From Cupriavidus sp. P-10 (GTDB lineage Bacteria > Pseudomonadota > Gammaproteobacteria > Burkholderiales > Burkholderiaceae), in the NCBI RefSeq assembly GCF_003402535.2, contig NZ_AP025172.1, positions 1,426,001 to 1,490,000 on the forward strand: DNA of 64,000 bases, given 5' to 3'. The notes under the pieces were generated by a model. It made no database searches. It was not told the DNA's origin and saw only the letters and a list, made by a program, of their open reading frames with translations. A program made the translations under genes and the position numbers. Position 1 is the stretch's first letter; each line of letters begins with the position of its first letter. Below, in pieces: positions 17,259 to 24,836 of the stretch.

Positions 17259-17770
17259 GCCGCCTCCTGCGCTGCCAGTGGCAGGGATGCCAGCCGTTCC
17301 GTGCGGAACTCCCGGATCAGCCACCTGCCGTCGCTGTGCCGCACCAGCACGACCGCCAGCCTGGCGGAAATCCACTCGGAGCCGCCATCGGCGTATGTCG
17401 AGACCTGCTGCATGATCCAATGCCCGTTCACCCGCGCCGGTTGCGCATCCAGCGACTCGCTGGTGAGGAAGTGGACATTGCGCCTGAAATGCGCGGAAGG
17501 CGGCAGATAGCTGCGCAGGAAGGCGCCGATCGCCAGCGGTCCGATGTGCTTGCCAAAGCTGCTGGCATACAGTCCGCCTACACCTTCCCAGACGGCGTCG
17601 TGGGCGAACAGCGCCTCGAGTTCGTAAGCGTCGGCATCGGCCGGGGCGGGGACATCGCACAGCGACATATAGCGCGACATCACGCGCCTGGCCGCGGCTT
17701 CGGCTTCGAGCACCGACAGCCGGTGCGAGAGCGCGACCAGGTGATCGCTGCGTTCGTTGGTGGCTTGCAT
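17255..17770 (-). CDS. iacI: SnoaL/NTF2-like protein IacI
   Basis: A 171-residue NTF2/SnoaL-like protein (EAAARRVMSRYMSLCD, then HDAVWEGVGGLYASS and the C-terminal VLVRHSDGRWLIREFRTERL). Proteins of this fold serve as beta subunits, isomerases or hydrolases. In other iac clusters the equivalent gene is iacI, with a function not firmly fixed. It is 6 bp after iacB and overlaps iacH by 4 bp. Confidence 0.78.
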   Translation of the reverse strand: MQATNERSDHLVALSHRLSVLEAEAAARRVMSRYMSLCDVPAPADADAYELEALFAHDAVWEGVGGLYASSFGKHIGPLAIGAFLRSYLPPSAHFRRNVHFLTSESLDAQPARVNGHWIMQQVSTYADGGSEWISARLAVVLVRHSDGRWLIREFRTERLASLPLAAQEAA

Positions 17771-17776
17771 GGCGGT

Positions 17777-18145
17777 TCAGCGCGCTTCGGCGGGGATTTC
17801 GAGCGCGCGGCCCACGCGGGCCTCCACCTTCGCATAGCGCCAGAGACTGTACTGGCCAACCGGAGTGGTGCGGAACAGGTTGCATGCGGCCACGACGGTG
17901 TCGTAGTCAGGCACATCGGCCATGATGTAGACCGTCCACGGCGATGTGGTGGAGGGCCCGACCATCAGGCGGTCGTCGTCGATGGCGCCGAGCACATGGA
18001 CGCCAGGCAGGCTGGCCAGCGACTTCATCATTGCACTGAAGCCCTTCCAGACTTCAATGCCTTCGCCGGTCGGAAGATCGAAGAAATTCTGCGTGATACC
18101 GATGCAGAACATGACGCGCAGCGGCGTGGTGGTCGATTGCGACAT
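17777..18145 (-). CDS. iacB: Small dimeric alpha/beta-barrel-type protein IacB
   Basis: A 122-residue cytoplasmic protein with no signal peptide. The pattern (VMFCIGITQNFFDLPTG, VHVLGAIDDD, TVYIMADVPDYDTVVAA, GQYSLWRYAKVEAR) suits a ferredoxin-like dimeric barrel. The ATG at 18145 has GGAGAC before it. Its place between iacA and iacI matches the known order iacA-B-I, so the name is given from synteny and size. The catalytic role is unclear in the literature I know. Confidence 0.72.
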   Translation of the reverse strand: MSQSTTTPLRVMFCIGITQNFFDLPTGEGIEVWKGFSAMMKSLASLPGVHVLGAIDDDRLMVGPSTTSPWTVYIMADVPDYDTVVAACNLFRTTPVGQYSLWRYAKVEARVGRALEIPAEAR

Positions 18146-18196
18146 GAACAGTGTCTCCAGCAAGGTGTTGTGATCGAGTGTGTGGGGCGCGGGTGT

Positions 18197-19387
18197 TCAG
18201 ACGTATCCAGGCATCGGCGGCACGCCGAGGAACACCGCGCCAGCGCCGTCGTAGTGGCCTTCACCCAGGAAGGCGTGCTGTGTCACCACCATGGCGTCAC
18301 GCAGGTAGCGCTGCAGCGGATGGCCGTCGTAGATGGCCGCAGTACCGGCGAGCATGTAGGCGGCCTGGACTGCATTGGCGCCGGCGCGAGCCGCCTGGAC
18401 TGCTGACAGCCGCAGCATGCTGGTCTGGTCCGGCGACACGTTGTCGCCCTGGAGAATCGACCGCCATGCCGCGTCCGTGGCGTCATAGAAGAACGCCTGC
18501 GCGCTGCGCAGTTCCGCCTCCGCCTTGGCAACTGCGATCCGCAGGTAGGCGCGGTCCGCCATCCTGGGGGCGCCGGTAATGCCGGTGCGCCCGCCGGCCA
18601 TTTCCGATACGTCATCCAGCGCGGCGCGTGCCACGCCCAGGTTCACCACCGCCAGCACTTGCGCCGCGTAGGCAATCGACGGATAGCGATACAGCGGCTC
18701 CTCGATGGTCGGCGCTCCGCCGCGGACAAAGGTCCACGCCTCGGGAACGAACTTGTCGCTGACGCGGAGGTCATGGCTGCCGGTGCCGCGCAGACCGATA
18801 ACCTCCCAGTTCTCGACAACCTCGACGTCGCACGGGCGCAGCACCGCAGTGCGCGGCTTGCCGCCCTCTGCCGCACCGATGCCGACGCCGAGGATGTCTG
18901 CCCCCTTGCAGCCGCTGGCGAACTTCCACAGGCCATTCACCCGATAGCCGCCTTCGACCCTGGTCGCCGGCTGGATCGGGAACAGCCCGCCGGCAAAGGC
19001 CACGTCGGGTCCGTCGGCGTAGAGTTCTGCCAGCGTCTCGCGGGGCAAGGCGGCCAGGTACACCGCGGCACTGCCAAAGCTCGCGACCCAGCCAGCGGAT
19101 GCGTCGGCAGCGGAAATCCGCTCGATCAGCTTGAGGAAATTTGCCGGCGCCATCCCGCTGCCGCCAAAGCAGCGCGGCGTGGCGGCGCGATAAACGCCGA
19201 CATGCTTGAGCTGCGCGATCATGTCGCGCGGCACGTGACGCTTCGCGTCGAACTCCTCACGGCGCACCCTGATGTCGGCCAGGACCTGCTCCAGCGTTAC
19301 ATTGGTGTCTGCATGAACCTCGGCAATCTCGGTGCCGAGATGGGGTTGGGCTTCCAGACATTGCCCGTTAGCAGTGACGTGCAGCAT
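18197..19387 (-). CDS. iacA: Indole-3-acetate oxygenase, acyl-CoA dehydrogenase-fold flavoprotein IacA
   Basis: A 396-residue flavin-dependent monooxygenase of the acyl-CoA dehydrogenase/HpaH-like fold, the first enzyme of IAA breakdown. It needs reduced flavin, which the flavin reductase at 22001 can supply. Family features include PRCFGGSGMAP early, the ASAGWVASFGSA segment and the C-terminal HAFLGEGHYDGAG. The ATG at 19387 follows GAGGAGAG; upstream codons to 19471 lack support. It opens the leftward operon and is divergent from the sensor kinase, with a shared 15-bp box between them. Confidence 0.85.
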   Translation of the reverse strand: MLHVTANGQCLEAQPHLGTEIAEVHADTNVTLEQVLADIRVRREEFDAKRHVPRDMIAQLKHVGVYRAATPRCFGGSGMAPANFLKLIERISAADASAGWVASFGSAAVYLAALPRETLAELYADGPDVAFAGGLFPIQPATRVEGGYRVNGLWKFASGCKGADILGVGIGAAEGGKPRTAVLRPCDVEVVENWEVIGLRGTGSHDLRVSDKFVPEAWTFVRGGAPTIEEPLYRYPSIAYAAQVLAVVNLGVARAALDDVSEMAGGRTGITGAPRMADRAYLRIAVAKAEAELRSAQAFFYDATDAAWRSILQGDNVSPDQTSMLRLSAVQAARAGANAVQAAYMLAGTAAIYDGHPLQRYLRDAMVVTQHAFLGEGHYDGAGAVFLGVPPMPGYV

Positions 19388-19525
19388 TGCTCTCCTCGTT
19401 CGGTGGCGGGGTTCGACCTGTTCCCGGTCATGGCCCCGTGAAGTTGAGAGCCAGTCTAGTAGCGGCGGCACGGCGCCAACAATTGGAGCGAAGCGCGTAA
19501 AAATGCTGAGTTTCCCCGGCCGCTC

Positions 19526-19540
19526 TAAAGGAAATACCTA
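19526..19540. promoter_or_regulatory. iac box 1, TAAAGGAAATACCTA
   Basis: This 15-bp sequence lies in the 232-bp region between divergent iacA and the sensor kinase. An exact copy occurs at 22577 and a 12/15 match at 21880, all in control regions of this locus. It contains AGG-N5-CCT dyad symmetry. The likely binder is the response regulator encoded at 21129-21755. Confidence 0.6.
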
Positions 19541-19619
19541 TTCGGTGCCAGCACATTCACCTGTACGCTGACGACATCACCCCTGCCGGGCAGGTAGTTC
19601 CGGCACATCCGCGACAGCT

Positions 19620-21128
19620 ATGTATCAGTTCGGCAAAGACGATTTTTTCCGCATGGTCGAGGCGCTAACGCTGCGGATCATCCTGCACGACGCCGAGACC
19701 AAGTCGATCCTGTGGGCGAACCAGGCGGCGCGGGATGCATTGGGCTTCACTCTTGAGGAGTTTCCCGCACTAAAGGCGCCGGATATGACGAGCAGTGCCG
19801 AGAAGTACCGACGGGAGGTCGGTCTGCGATGGCTGGATGAAGCCGCCAGCACTGGCCAGTGCACCATCGAGTGGTGCTATCGCGCCAAGAACGGCGCCGA
19901 GATCCTGTCGGAAGCCATCGCCACGCGCGTCGCGCTGGACAACCAGGACGTGCTCATGGTCCAGTTCCGCGACATATCGGCCGAGGAGGCGCTCAAGCGC
20001 GAGCTTCGGCGCGTCGAGAGCCGCCTGAAGGAATTCATGCAGGACCTCGCCGAAGGTGTGATCGTGGTCGATTCGCTGGGAGAAGTGGCCTATGTCAGCG
20101 AATCGGGATGCCGCATCCTGGAGCGCGCACAGGCAGAGATCGTAGGCACCCGGTTTGACGGCTGGTGTGAGACCCCGGTGCTGCCATTGCTGCGCGATCA
20201 TGCCTCGCGGGACAAGCCTGGCCATGACGCGTTCTCGGTCCGCTACCGCTTGCGGGTCGGCAGCGGTGACTACCGCTGGCACCAGGCGACCGCGCGCCAC
20301 ATCGATATCGAAGACGACGTCAGCGGATATCTCGTGCTGTTCCGCGACATCACCAAGCAGGTCGAAGCCGAGTCACTCGAACGCGAGCGCGAACGCCAGA
20401 TCGAATACCTGGCCCGCTACAACGCCATGGGTGAAATGGCCATGACGATCGCACACGAGATCAGCCAGCCGCTCTCCGCGTCGCGCAATTTTATCGAGGG
20501 CGCCAGCATGCGTTTGGCGATGAACCGCGATGACCCTGCCCCGATTTCGTTCGGCCTTCAGCAGGCGGCACGCCAGATTGAGCATGCGTCGCTGATCATC
20601 AAGAGCATGCGCGAGTACGTCGTGAAGCTGGAGCAGGCCGAGACGCTGATCGATCTCAACGCCATCGTGCGCGACAGCCTTTACTTCATTTCTCTCAAAT
20701 GCGCAGACGCCAATGTCAGCATGCAACTGGATCTCGACACCTCTGCGCTGCCCGTAAGCTGCGAGAAAGTGCTGATCGGCCAGGTCATCATGAATATCGC
20801 ATTCAACGCCATTGAGGAAATGAGCGCACTGGATGAGGGCCGGCGCTCGCTGCGCATCGAGACGCGCACAAGCGGAGAGCGTGCCCTGGTGGCGATCCAC
20901 GACCTCGGCCGCGGGTTACCCCATGCCGACCGCGAACGGATCTTCGATGGGTTCTTCTCGGGCAAGCCGGGCGGAAACGGCATTGGCCTGGCGCTGTGCA
21001 AGAGTATCGTGTCCCGGCACCGAGGAGATATCTGGGCGCAGAACCGCGAGCCCTTCGGCACCACCTTCGCCTTCTCCCTCCCCCTCTGCCAGGGGCATGG
21101 GCAAGGCAGCAATCGCGCCGCACCGTAA
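19620..21128 (+). CDS. Soluble PAS-PAS sensor histidine kinase of the iac locus
   Basis: A 502-residue histidine kinase without membrane segments. Two PAS domains (about residues 8-120 and 130-245) precede a HisKA domain with the phospho-acceptor His in MTIAHEISQPLSA, then an ATPase domain with N box NIAFNAIEEM, DLGRGLP and GNGIGLALC. It probably senses indole-acetate or a product in the cytoplasm, in the manner of StyS/FixL-like kinases. Two-component control of iac genes has been described in Paraburkholderia, which fits. Its stop abuts the stop of the convergent response regulator. Confidence 0.88.
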   Translation: MYQFGKDDFFRMVEALTLRIILHDAETKSILWANQAARDALGFTLEEFPALKAPDMTSSAEKYRREVGLRWLDEAASTGQCTIEWCYRAKNGAEILSEAIATRVALDNQDVLMVQFRDISAEEALKRELRRVESRLKEFMQDLAEGVIVVDSLGEVAYVSESGCRILERAQAEIVGTRFDGWCETPVLPLLRDHASRDKPGHDAFSVRYRLRVGSGDYRWHQATARHIDIEDDVSGYLVLFRDITKQVEAESLERERERQIEYLARYNAMGEMAMTIAHEISQPLSASRNFIEGASMRLAMNRDDPAPISFGLQQAARQIEHASLIIKSMREYVVKLEQAETLIDLNAIVRDSLYFISLKCADANVSMQLDLDTSALPVSCEKVLIGQVIMNIAFNAIEEMSALDEGRRSLRIETRTSGERALVAIHDLGRGLPHADRERIFDGFFSGKPGGNGIGLALCKSIVSRHRGDIWAQNREPFGTTFAFSLPLCQGHGQGSNRAAP

Positions 21129-21755
21129 TTAATTCACGGAATCTGCCGGCCACACCTCCATCACTTCGCGCACCAGCGTTGCCGTGCTCGCGACATCGAG
21201 CTTCTCCCGGATCTTGGTGCGATGGACGTCGACGGTCTTGACGCTGATGTGAAGTTCGTCGGCAATCACCTTGCTGGCCTTGCCGTCCAGCACGCGCCGC
21301 AGGATTTCCCGCTCGCGCACGGTCAGCTTCTCCAGCTTGGCGCGAATGCGATTGCGCTGTTCCGTGCAGTCATGCAATTGCACCGCGCGCCTCAGCGCAT
21401 CCTGGATGCGCTCGAGCATTTGCTGCGGGTTATACGGCTTCTCCACAAAATCTATGGCCCCGTTCTGCAGGGCCCTCACGGACATCGGGATGTCACCGTG
21501 CGCCGAGACAAAAATAGTCGGTAGCGTCGTTCCCCGCTCGTTCAGAACCTGCTGAAGCTGGAAGCCACTTGTCTCGGGCATCCGCACATCGAGAACCAGG
21601 CAGGCTGGCCGCGAAGGGTCATACGCTTCAAGAAACGCCTTCGCACTGGCGAAGCATTCGGCATGCACCGAGACGGTTTCCAGAAGCCATGCCAGCGAAG
21701 CGCGCAGCTCCTTGTCGTCGTCGACGATATAAACGATGGCGGTGGGGGCGGTCAT
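21129..21755 (-). CDS. Response regulator, FixJ/StyR/NarL type
   Basis: A 208-residue two-component regulator. The receiver domain (about residues 5-120) holds YIVDDD, the phospho-acceptor Asp of VLDVRMPE and the Lys of FVEKPY; the LuxR-type helix-turn-helix is at LTVREREILRRVLDGKASK and VKTVDVHRTKIREKL. The ATG at 21755 is chosen to start MTAPTAIVYIVDDD. It is the evident partner of the convergent sensor; the two stop codons are directly adjacent (TAA then TTA). It is divergent from iacG, with an imperfect iac box between them. Confidence 0.9.
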   Translation of the reverse strand: MTAPTAIVYIVDDDKELRASLAWLLETVSVHAECFASAKAFLEAYDPSRPACLVLDVRMPETSGFQLQQVLNERGTTLPTIFVSAHGDIPMSVRALQNGAIDFVEKPYNPQQMLERIQDALRRAVQLHDCTEQRNRIRAKLEKLTVREREILRRVLDGKASKVIADELHISVKTVDVHRTKIREKLDVASTATLVREVMEVWPADSVN

Positions 21756-21879
21756 AGCGTGATGTCTCTCGTGTTCAGGCCGGCGCATCCATGACGTCGG
21801 CACGGCTTCTCACGGCCGTCCTGGGGTGTTCGCCCCAGCGTTTTGCTGGAGCTTACAACAACAGAACCCCGGGTCGCGA

Positions 21880-21894
21880 TAAAGAAAACACGTA
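21880..21894. promoter_or_regulatory. iac box 2, imperfect copy TAAAGAAAACACGTA
   Basis: Twelve of fifteen bases match the boxes at 19526 and 22577. It lies in the divergent region between the response regulator and iacG, where an operator is expected. Confidence 0.4.
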
Positions 21895-22000
21895 GATGCC
21901 GTGGGAGGTGCTTGTCAAAGGCGTCAGTTTGCCTCAATAGGCACGCAGGCCGGACCGCCCTACGCTGTGTTCCAGCCACCTGATAACCAGCGAGGACCCA

Positions 22001-22528
22001 ATGACCGCAATCAGCCAAGCAGAATTCCGCCAAGCCATGGCCCACCTCCCGGCGTCTGTCAACATCATCACATCCCAGGGCCAGGCCGGCCGATGCGGCA
22101 TCACAGCCAGCGCCGTGTGCTCGGTAACCGACTCGCCGCCCACGATCCTCGTTTGCGTGAATCGTGCCAGCGCATCCCACCCCATCTTTAAAAGCAATGG
22201 CCGGCTGTGTGTGAACGTGTTGACCAGTGAGCAGGAAGATCTGGCCAAGCACTTCGCCGGCATGACGCAGGTGCCCATGGAAGAGCGCTTCGCGTGGGAC
22301 ATCTGGGATGCAGCGCCCGAGGACCAGCCCGCCCTGCGGGATGCGCTGGTCCAGCTGCACGGGACCATCAGCGACTACAAGGACGTCGGCTCGCACTCGG
22401 TCATCTTCATCACCCTGGACCGCGTCGACGTCAGGGATGAGGGTGACAGCCTGGTCTATTTCAACCGTGATTTCCATCGCGTCCAGCGCAACAGGGCTGC
22501 CCAACGGTCTCCCTCGCGTACTGCATAA
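22001..22528 (+). CDS. iacG: Flavin reductase IacG
   Basis: A 175-residue HpaC-like NAD(P)H:flavin reductase. The N-terminal FRQAMAHLPASVNIITSQ and the FMN segment GITASAVCSVTDSPPTILVCVNR are typical, as is RLCVNVLTSEQEDLAKHFAG. It makes reduced flavin for the IacA oxygenase. It is separated from the iacA operon by the two-component genes and read in the opposite direction, but iacG is a standard member of iac clusters. GAGGACC precedes the ATG. Confidence 0.86.
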   Translation: MTAISQAEFRQAMAHLPASVNIITSQGQAGRCGITASAVCSVTDSPPTILVCVNRASASHPIFKSNGRLCVNVLTSEQEDLAKHFAGMTQVPMEERFAWDIWDAAPEDQPALRDALVQLHGTISDYKDVGSHSVIFITLDRVDVRDEGDSLVYFNRDFHRVQRNRAAQRSPSRTA

Positions 22529-22576
22529 GGCTGCTCCCCGCGCCAGTGCAGCGGACGACACCAGACGGTGCACGCA

Positions 22577-22591
22577 TAAAGGAAATACCTA
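22577..22591. promoter_or_regulatory. iac box 3, TAAAGGAAATACCTA
   Basis: An exact 15-bp copy of the box at 19526, here 113 bp before the tautomerase start and upstream of the MFS carrier. It implies that the tautomerase/transporter pair belongs to the same regulon. Confidence 0.58.
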
Positions 22592-22703
22592 CCCCTCCCG
22601 CCGTTTCCTGTAGCAGATCGCTAAGTCCACCCAATATCCGCCACCAGCGCCGCGTCATACGCTGCGCTGACCGTTTCCGTTACCGCTATCGAGGACCTAT
22701 CGC

Positions 22704-22895
22704 ATGCCAGTGTTGCAGATCTACCTGATTGAAGGCCGTACCCCAGAGCAGAAGGAAGCATTCATCGCCCACGTGACAGATTTGGCCGTGCAGGACCTCG
22801 GCGTCGAAGCCTCGTCAGTGCGCGTCATGTTCCTCGACGTACCCAAGACAGACTACGCCATCGGAGGAAAGACAGCCAAGGCACTCGGCCGATAG
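22704..22895 (+). CDS. 4-oxalocrotonate tautomerase-family enzyme
   Basis: A 63-residue tautomerase starting Met-Pro, so that Pro becomes the catalytic N-terminal base after Met removal (PVLQIYLIEGRTPEQKEAF). The length is right for the 4-OT family. Arg residues typical of substrate binding are present (RVMFLDV). It might act on an enol/keto intermediate of the iac or catechol route; the ortho route via catA does not need 4-OT, so the substrate is open. Confidence 0.82.
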   Translation: MPVLQIYLIEGRTPEQKEAFIAHVTDLAVQDLGVEASSVRVMFLDVPKTDYAIGGKTAKALGR

Positions 22896-22999
22896 CGCCA
22901 ACCAACGCTTCAGATCAAGCCGCCACCGTATCGCGACAAAAAAGAGGTTAGATACCCGCCATGAGCGGTGGCCTGGAAGTTCCACAAAGGAGAGTTTTC

Positions 23000-24379
23000 A
23001 TGAGACATGATGGTGAGTTCACCATGAACCCAATCAAGGGCGCTTCGGCTGTCCAGGTACCAGTGCCCGACTCGGTCAATGCCGGGATAGAGAGCGTATT
23101 GATTGGAAAGATCAGCCGCAGGCTTATCGGATTTCTGTTCGTCCTGTTCGTCTTCTCTTTCCTGGATCGCATCAACATTGGCTTCGCCGGCCTGACGATG
23201 GGCAAGGACCTCGGCCTGACAGCCACCGAATTCGGCTTGGCCTCGACGGTCTTCTACGGCGCCTACATCATGTTTGGCATCCCAAGCAATGTCATGCTGG
23301 GCAAACTGGGCGCGCGACGCTGGATCGCGATCATCATGGTGGCGTGGGGCATCGCCTCCACCGCCACGATGTTCGCGCGGGATGCCAACAGCCTCTATGT
23401 GCTGCGGATCCTGGTCGGCATTGCCGAAGCCGGCTTCCTGCCAGGCATCCTGCTGTACCTGACTTTCTGGTTTCCGGGCGCCTATCGGGCCCGGGCCAAC
23501 GCGCTCTTCATGATCGCGATGCCGGTAACTTCGGCGCTGGGCGCGGTGGTGTCCGGCTACATCCTCAAGCTCGACGGCCTGCAAGGCCTGCATGGCTGGC
23601 AATGGCTGTTCCTGCTGGAAGGCTTGCCCTCCGCGGTGCTCGGCGTAGCCGTCTGGCTTTATCTCGACGATAGCCCGCAGAAGGCGCGCTGGCTGACCCA
23701 GGCCGAAAAGACGGCATTGGCGACAATGCTCGAGGCGGACAATGCACAGGCGGCCAGGCGCCGGGCGCAAACCGACAAGCCTGAGCCAGGCAGCCTGATG
23801 CGCGAACTATGCTCCATTCCCGTCCTGCAACTGGCCGTGACGTATTTCCTGCTCGTGAACACCCTGGGCATGATCAGCACTTGGGTACCCCAGATTGTCA
23901 AGAGCTTCAACCAGGGAAGCAGCGACCTGGTGGTCGGTGTCCTGACCGCCATTCCGCATGCATTCACGATTGCCGCCATGCTCATGTGGGGCCGACGCTC
24001 CGACAAGCATCAGGAGCGTCGCTGGCATGTCGCCTTGCCAATGCTCGCTGCCGCGGGGGGCTGGTTGTTGACGGCGTGCGAGGTCGGACCGGAGACCAAG
24101 TTGCTCGGTCTCTGTATCGCTTCGGCTGGCGCCTACGCGGCCATGACCATTTTCTGGACCTTGCCGGATCAAGTCATATCAGTCAGCAGCCGCCCCGTCG
24201 GCATTGCCTTTATCAATGCCGCGGGCATCGTTGGCGCTGCGCTGAACGCGGTGATCGTCGGCTACTTGCGGGATATCTCGGGCAGCTTCACGTCGGGCCT
24301 GCTGTATGCCACTGCGGTGCTGGTCGTTGGCGCATCTGTGGTACTGACCTTCTCGGGAGCCATGACTCGCCATCGTTGA
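23000..24379 (+). CDS. MFS transporter, anion:cation symporter (ACS) family
   Basis: A 459-residue major facilitator with twelve probable helices. The ATG at 23000 follows GGAGAG. The ACS signature LDRINIGFAGLTM is in the first loop region, and GIAEAGFLPGILLYL in helices 4-5 is also typical. ACS members import organic anions such as aromatic acids and hexuronates. Its place after the iac box and tautomerase makes it the likely indole-acetate (or related acid) importer; this is inferred. A good terminator follows at 24517. Confidence 0.87.
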   Translation: MRHDGEFTMNPIKGASAVQVPVPDSVNAGIESVLIGKISRRLIGFLFVLFVFSFLDRINIGFAGLTMGKDLGLTATEFGLASTVFYGAYIMFGIPSNVMLGKLGARRWIAIIMVAWGIASTATMFARDANSLYVLRILVGIAEAGFLPGILLYLTFWFPGAYRARANALFMIAMPVTSALGAVVSGYILKLDGLQGLHGWQWLFLLEGLPSAVLGVAVWLYLDDSPQKARWLTQAEKTALATMLEADNAQAARRRAQTDKPEPGSLMRELCSIPVLQLAVTYFLLVNTLGMISTWVPQIVKSFNQGSSDLVVGVLTAIPHAFTIAAMLMWGRRSDKHQERRWHVALPMLAAAGGWLLTACEVGPETKLLGLCIASAGAYAAMTIFWTLPDQVISVSSRPVGIAFINAAGIVGAALNAVIVGYLRDISGSFTSGLLYATAVLVVGASVVLTFSGAMTRHR

Positions 24380-24516
24380 CAGTGGCGCGTGGAATGCGCC
24401 GCGTCAAGGCCGGCGCGGCGTTGGCACGCGCGCTGAAGAGCCAAGGAAATCCCCCCAGGCGGTTACTCGGGGTGAGATGTCGGGATGTGGCTGTGGACGT
24501 AGCCCCGCCTGCGTAT

Positions 24517-24550
24517 CGGGGCGCCTGTCATCGGGCGCCCCGTTCTTTTA
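24517..24550 (+). terminator. Rho-independent terminator after the iac transporter
   Basis: A 9-bp perfect stem CGGGGCGCC / GGCGCCCCG with an 8-nt loop (24517-24542) is followed by TTCTTTTA. It lies 138 bp after the MFS stop and closes the rightward iac unit. Confidence 0.8.
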
Positions 24551-24617
24551 CTGCCGCTTGCCCAGCGACCATCTGCGCCGGCCAATGAGCTATCCGAGCT
24601 ACATGGAGACGTAGCGC

Positions 24618-24836
24618 GTGAATATCGCTGGCTTGCTCTACCGCCACAACGTGGTGATGTATGTCGGCCACTTGCTGCGAGGAGAACTGGTGGGACTGGA
24701 AGCGATTGCCGAAGGCGTCTGGCATGTTCACTTCGACCCGCTCGTGATTAGAGGAATAGATCAACGCCACAACCGCAAGCGCTATCTAAGTCTCAAAGTG
24801 TTACCCATGTGAGTGAACTCGTTTGTTACCCATGTG
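24618..24836 (+). pseudogene. IS481-like transposase C-terminal remnant with IS-end repeats
   Basis: About 60 codons read RGELVGLEAIAEGVWHVHF and then FDPLVIRGIDQR, resembling the C-terminal tail of IS481/integrase-type transposases; the catalytic DDE part is missing and an in-frame stop lies just upstream. A 13-bp direct repeat TGTTACCCATGTG occurs at 24799-24811 and 24824-24836, as at the ends of such elements. The second copy runs into the start region of the cytochrome gene. No matching left end was seen. Confidence 0.6.

Noticed and set aside
16104..17885. 593-codon reading of the amidase gene
   Set aside because: The extra N-terminus overlaps iacI in another frame; ATGA overlap and AGGAGG place the start at 17258.
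24799..24836. Direct 13-bp repeats as a CRISPR-like or origin iteron array
   Set aside because: Only two copies, 25 bp apart, next to a transposase tail; an IS end explains them.
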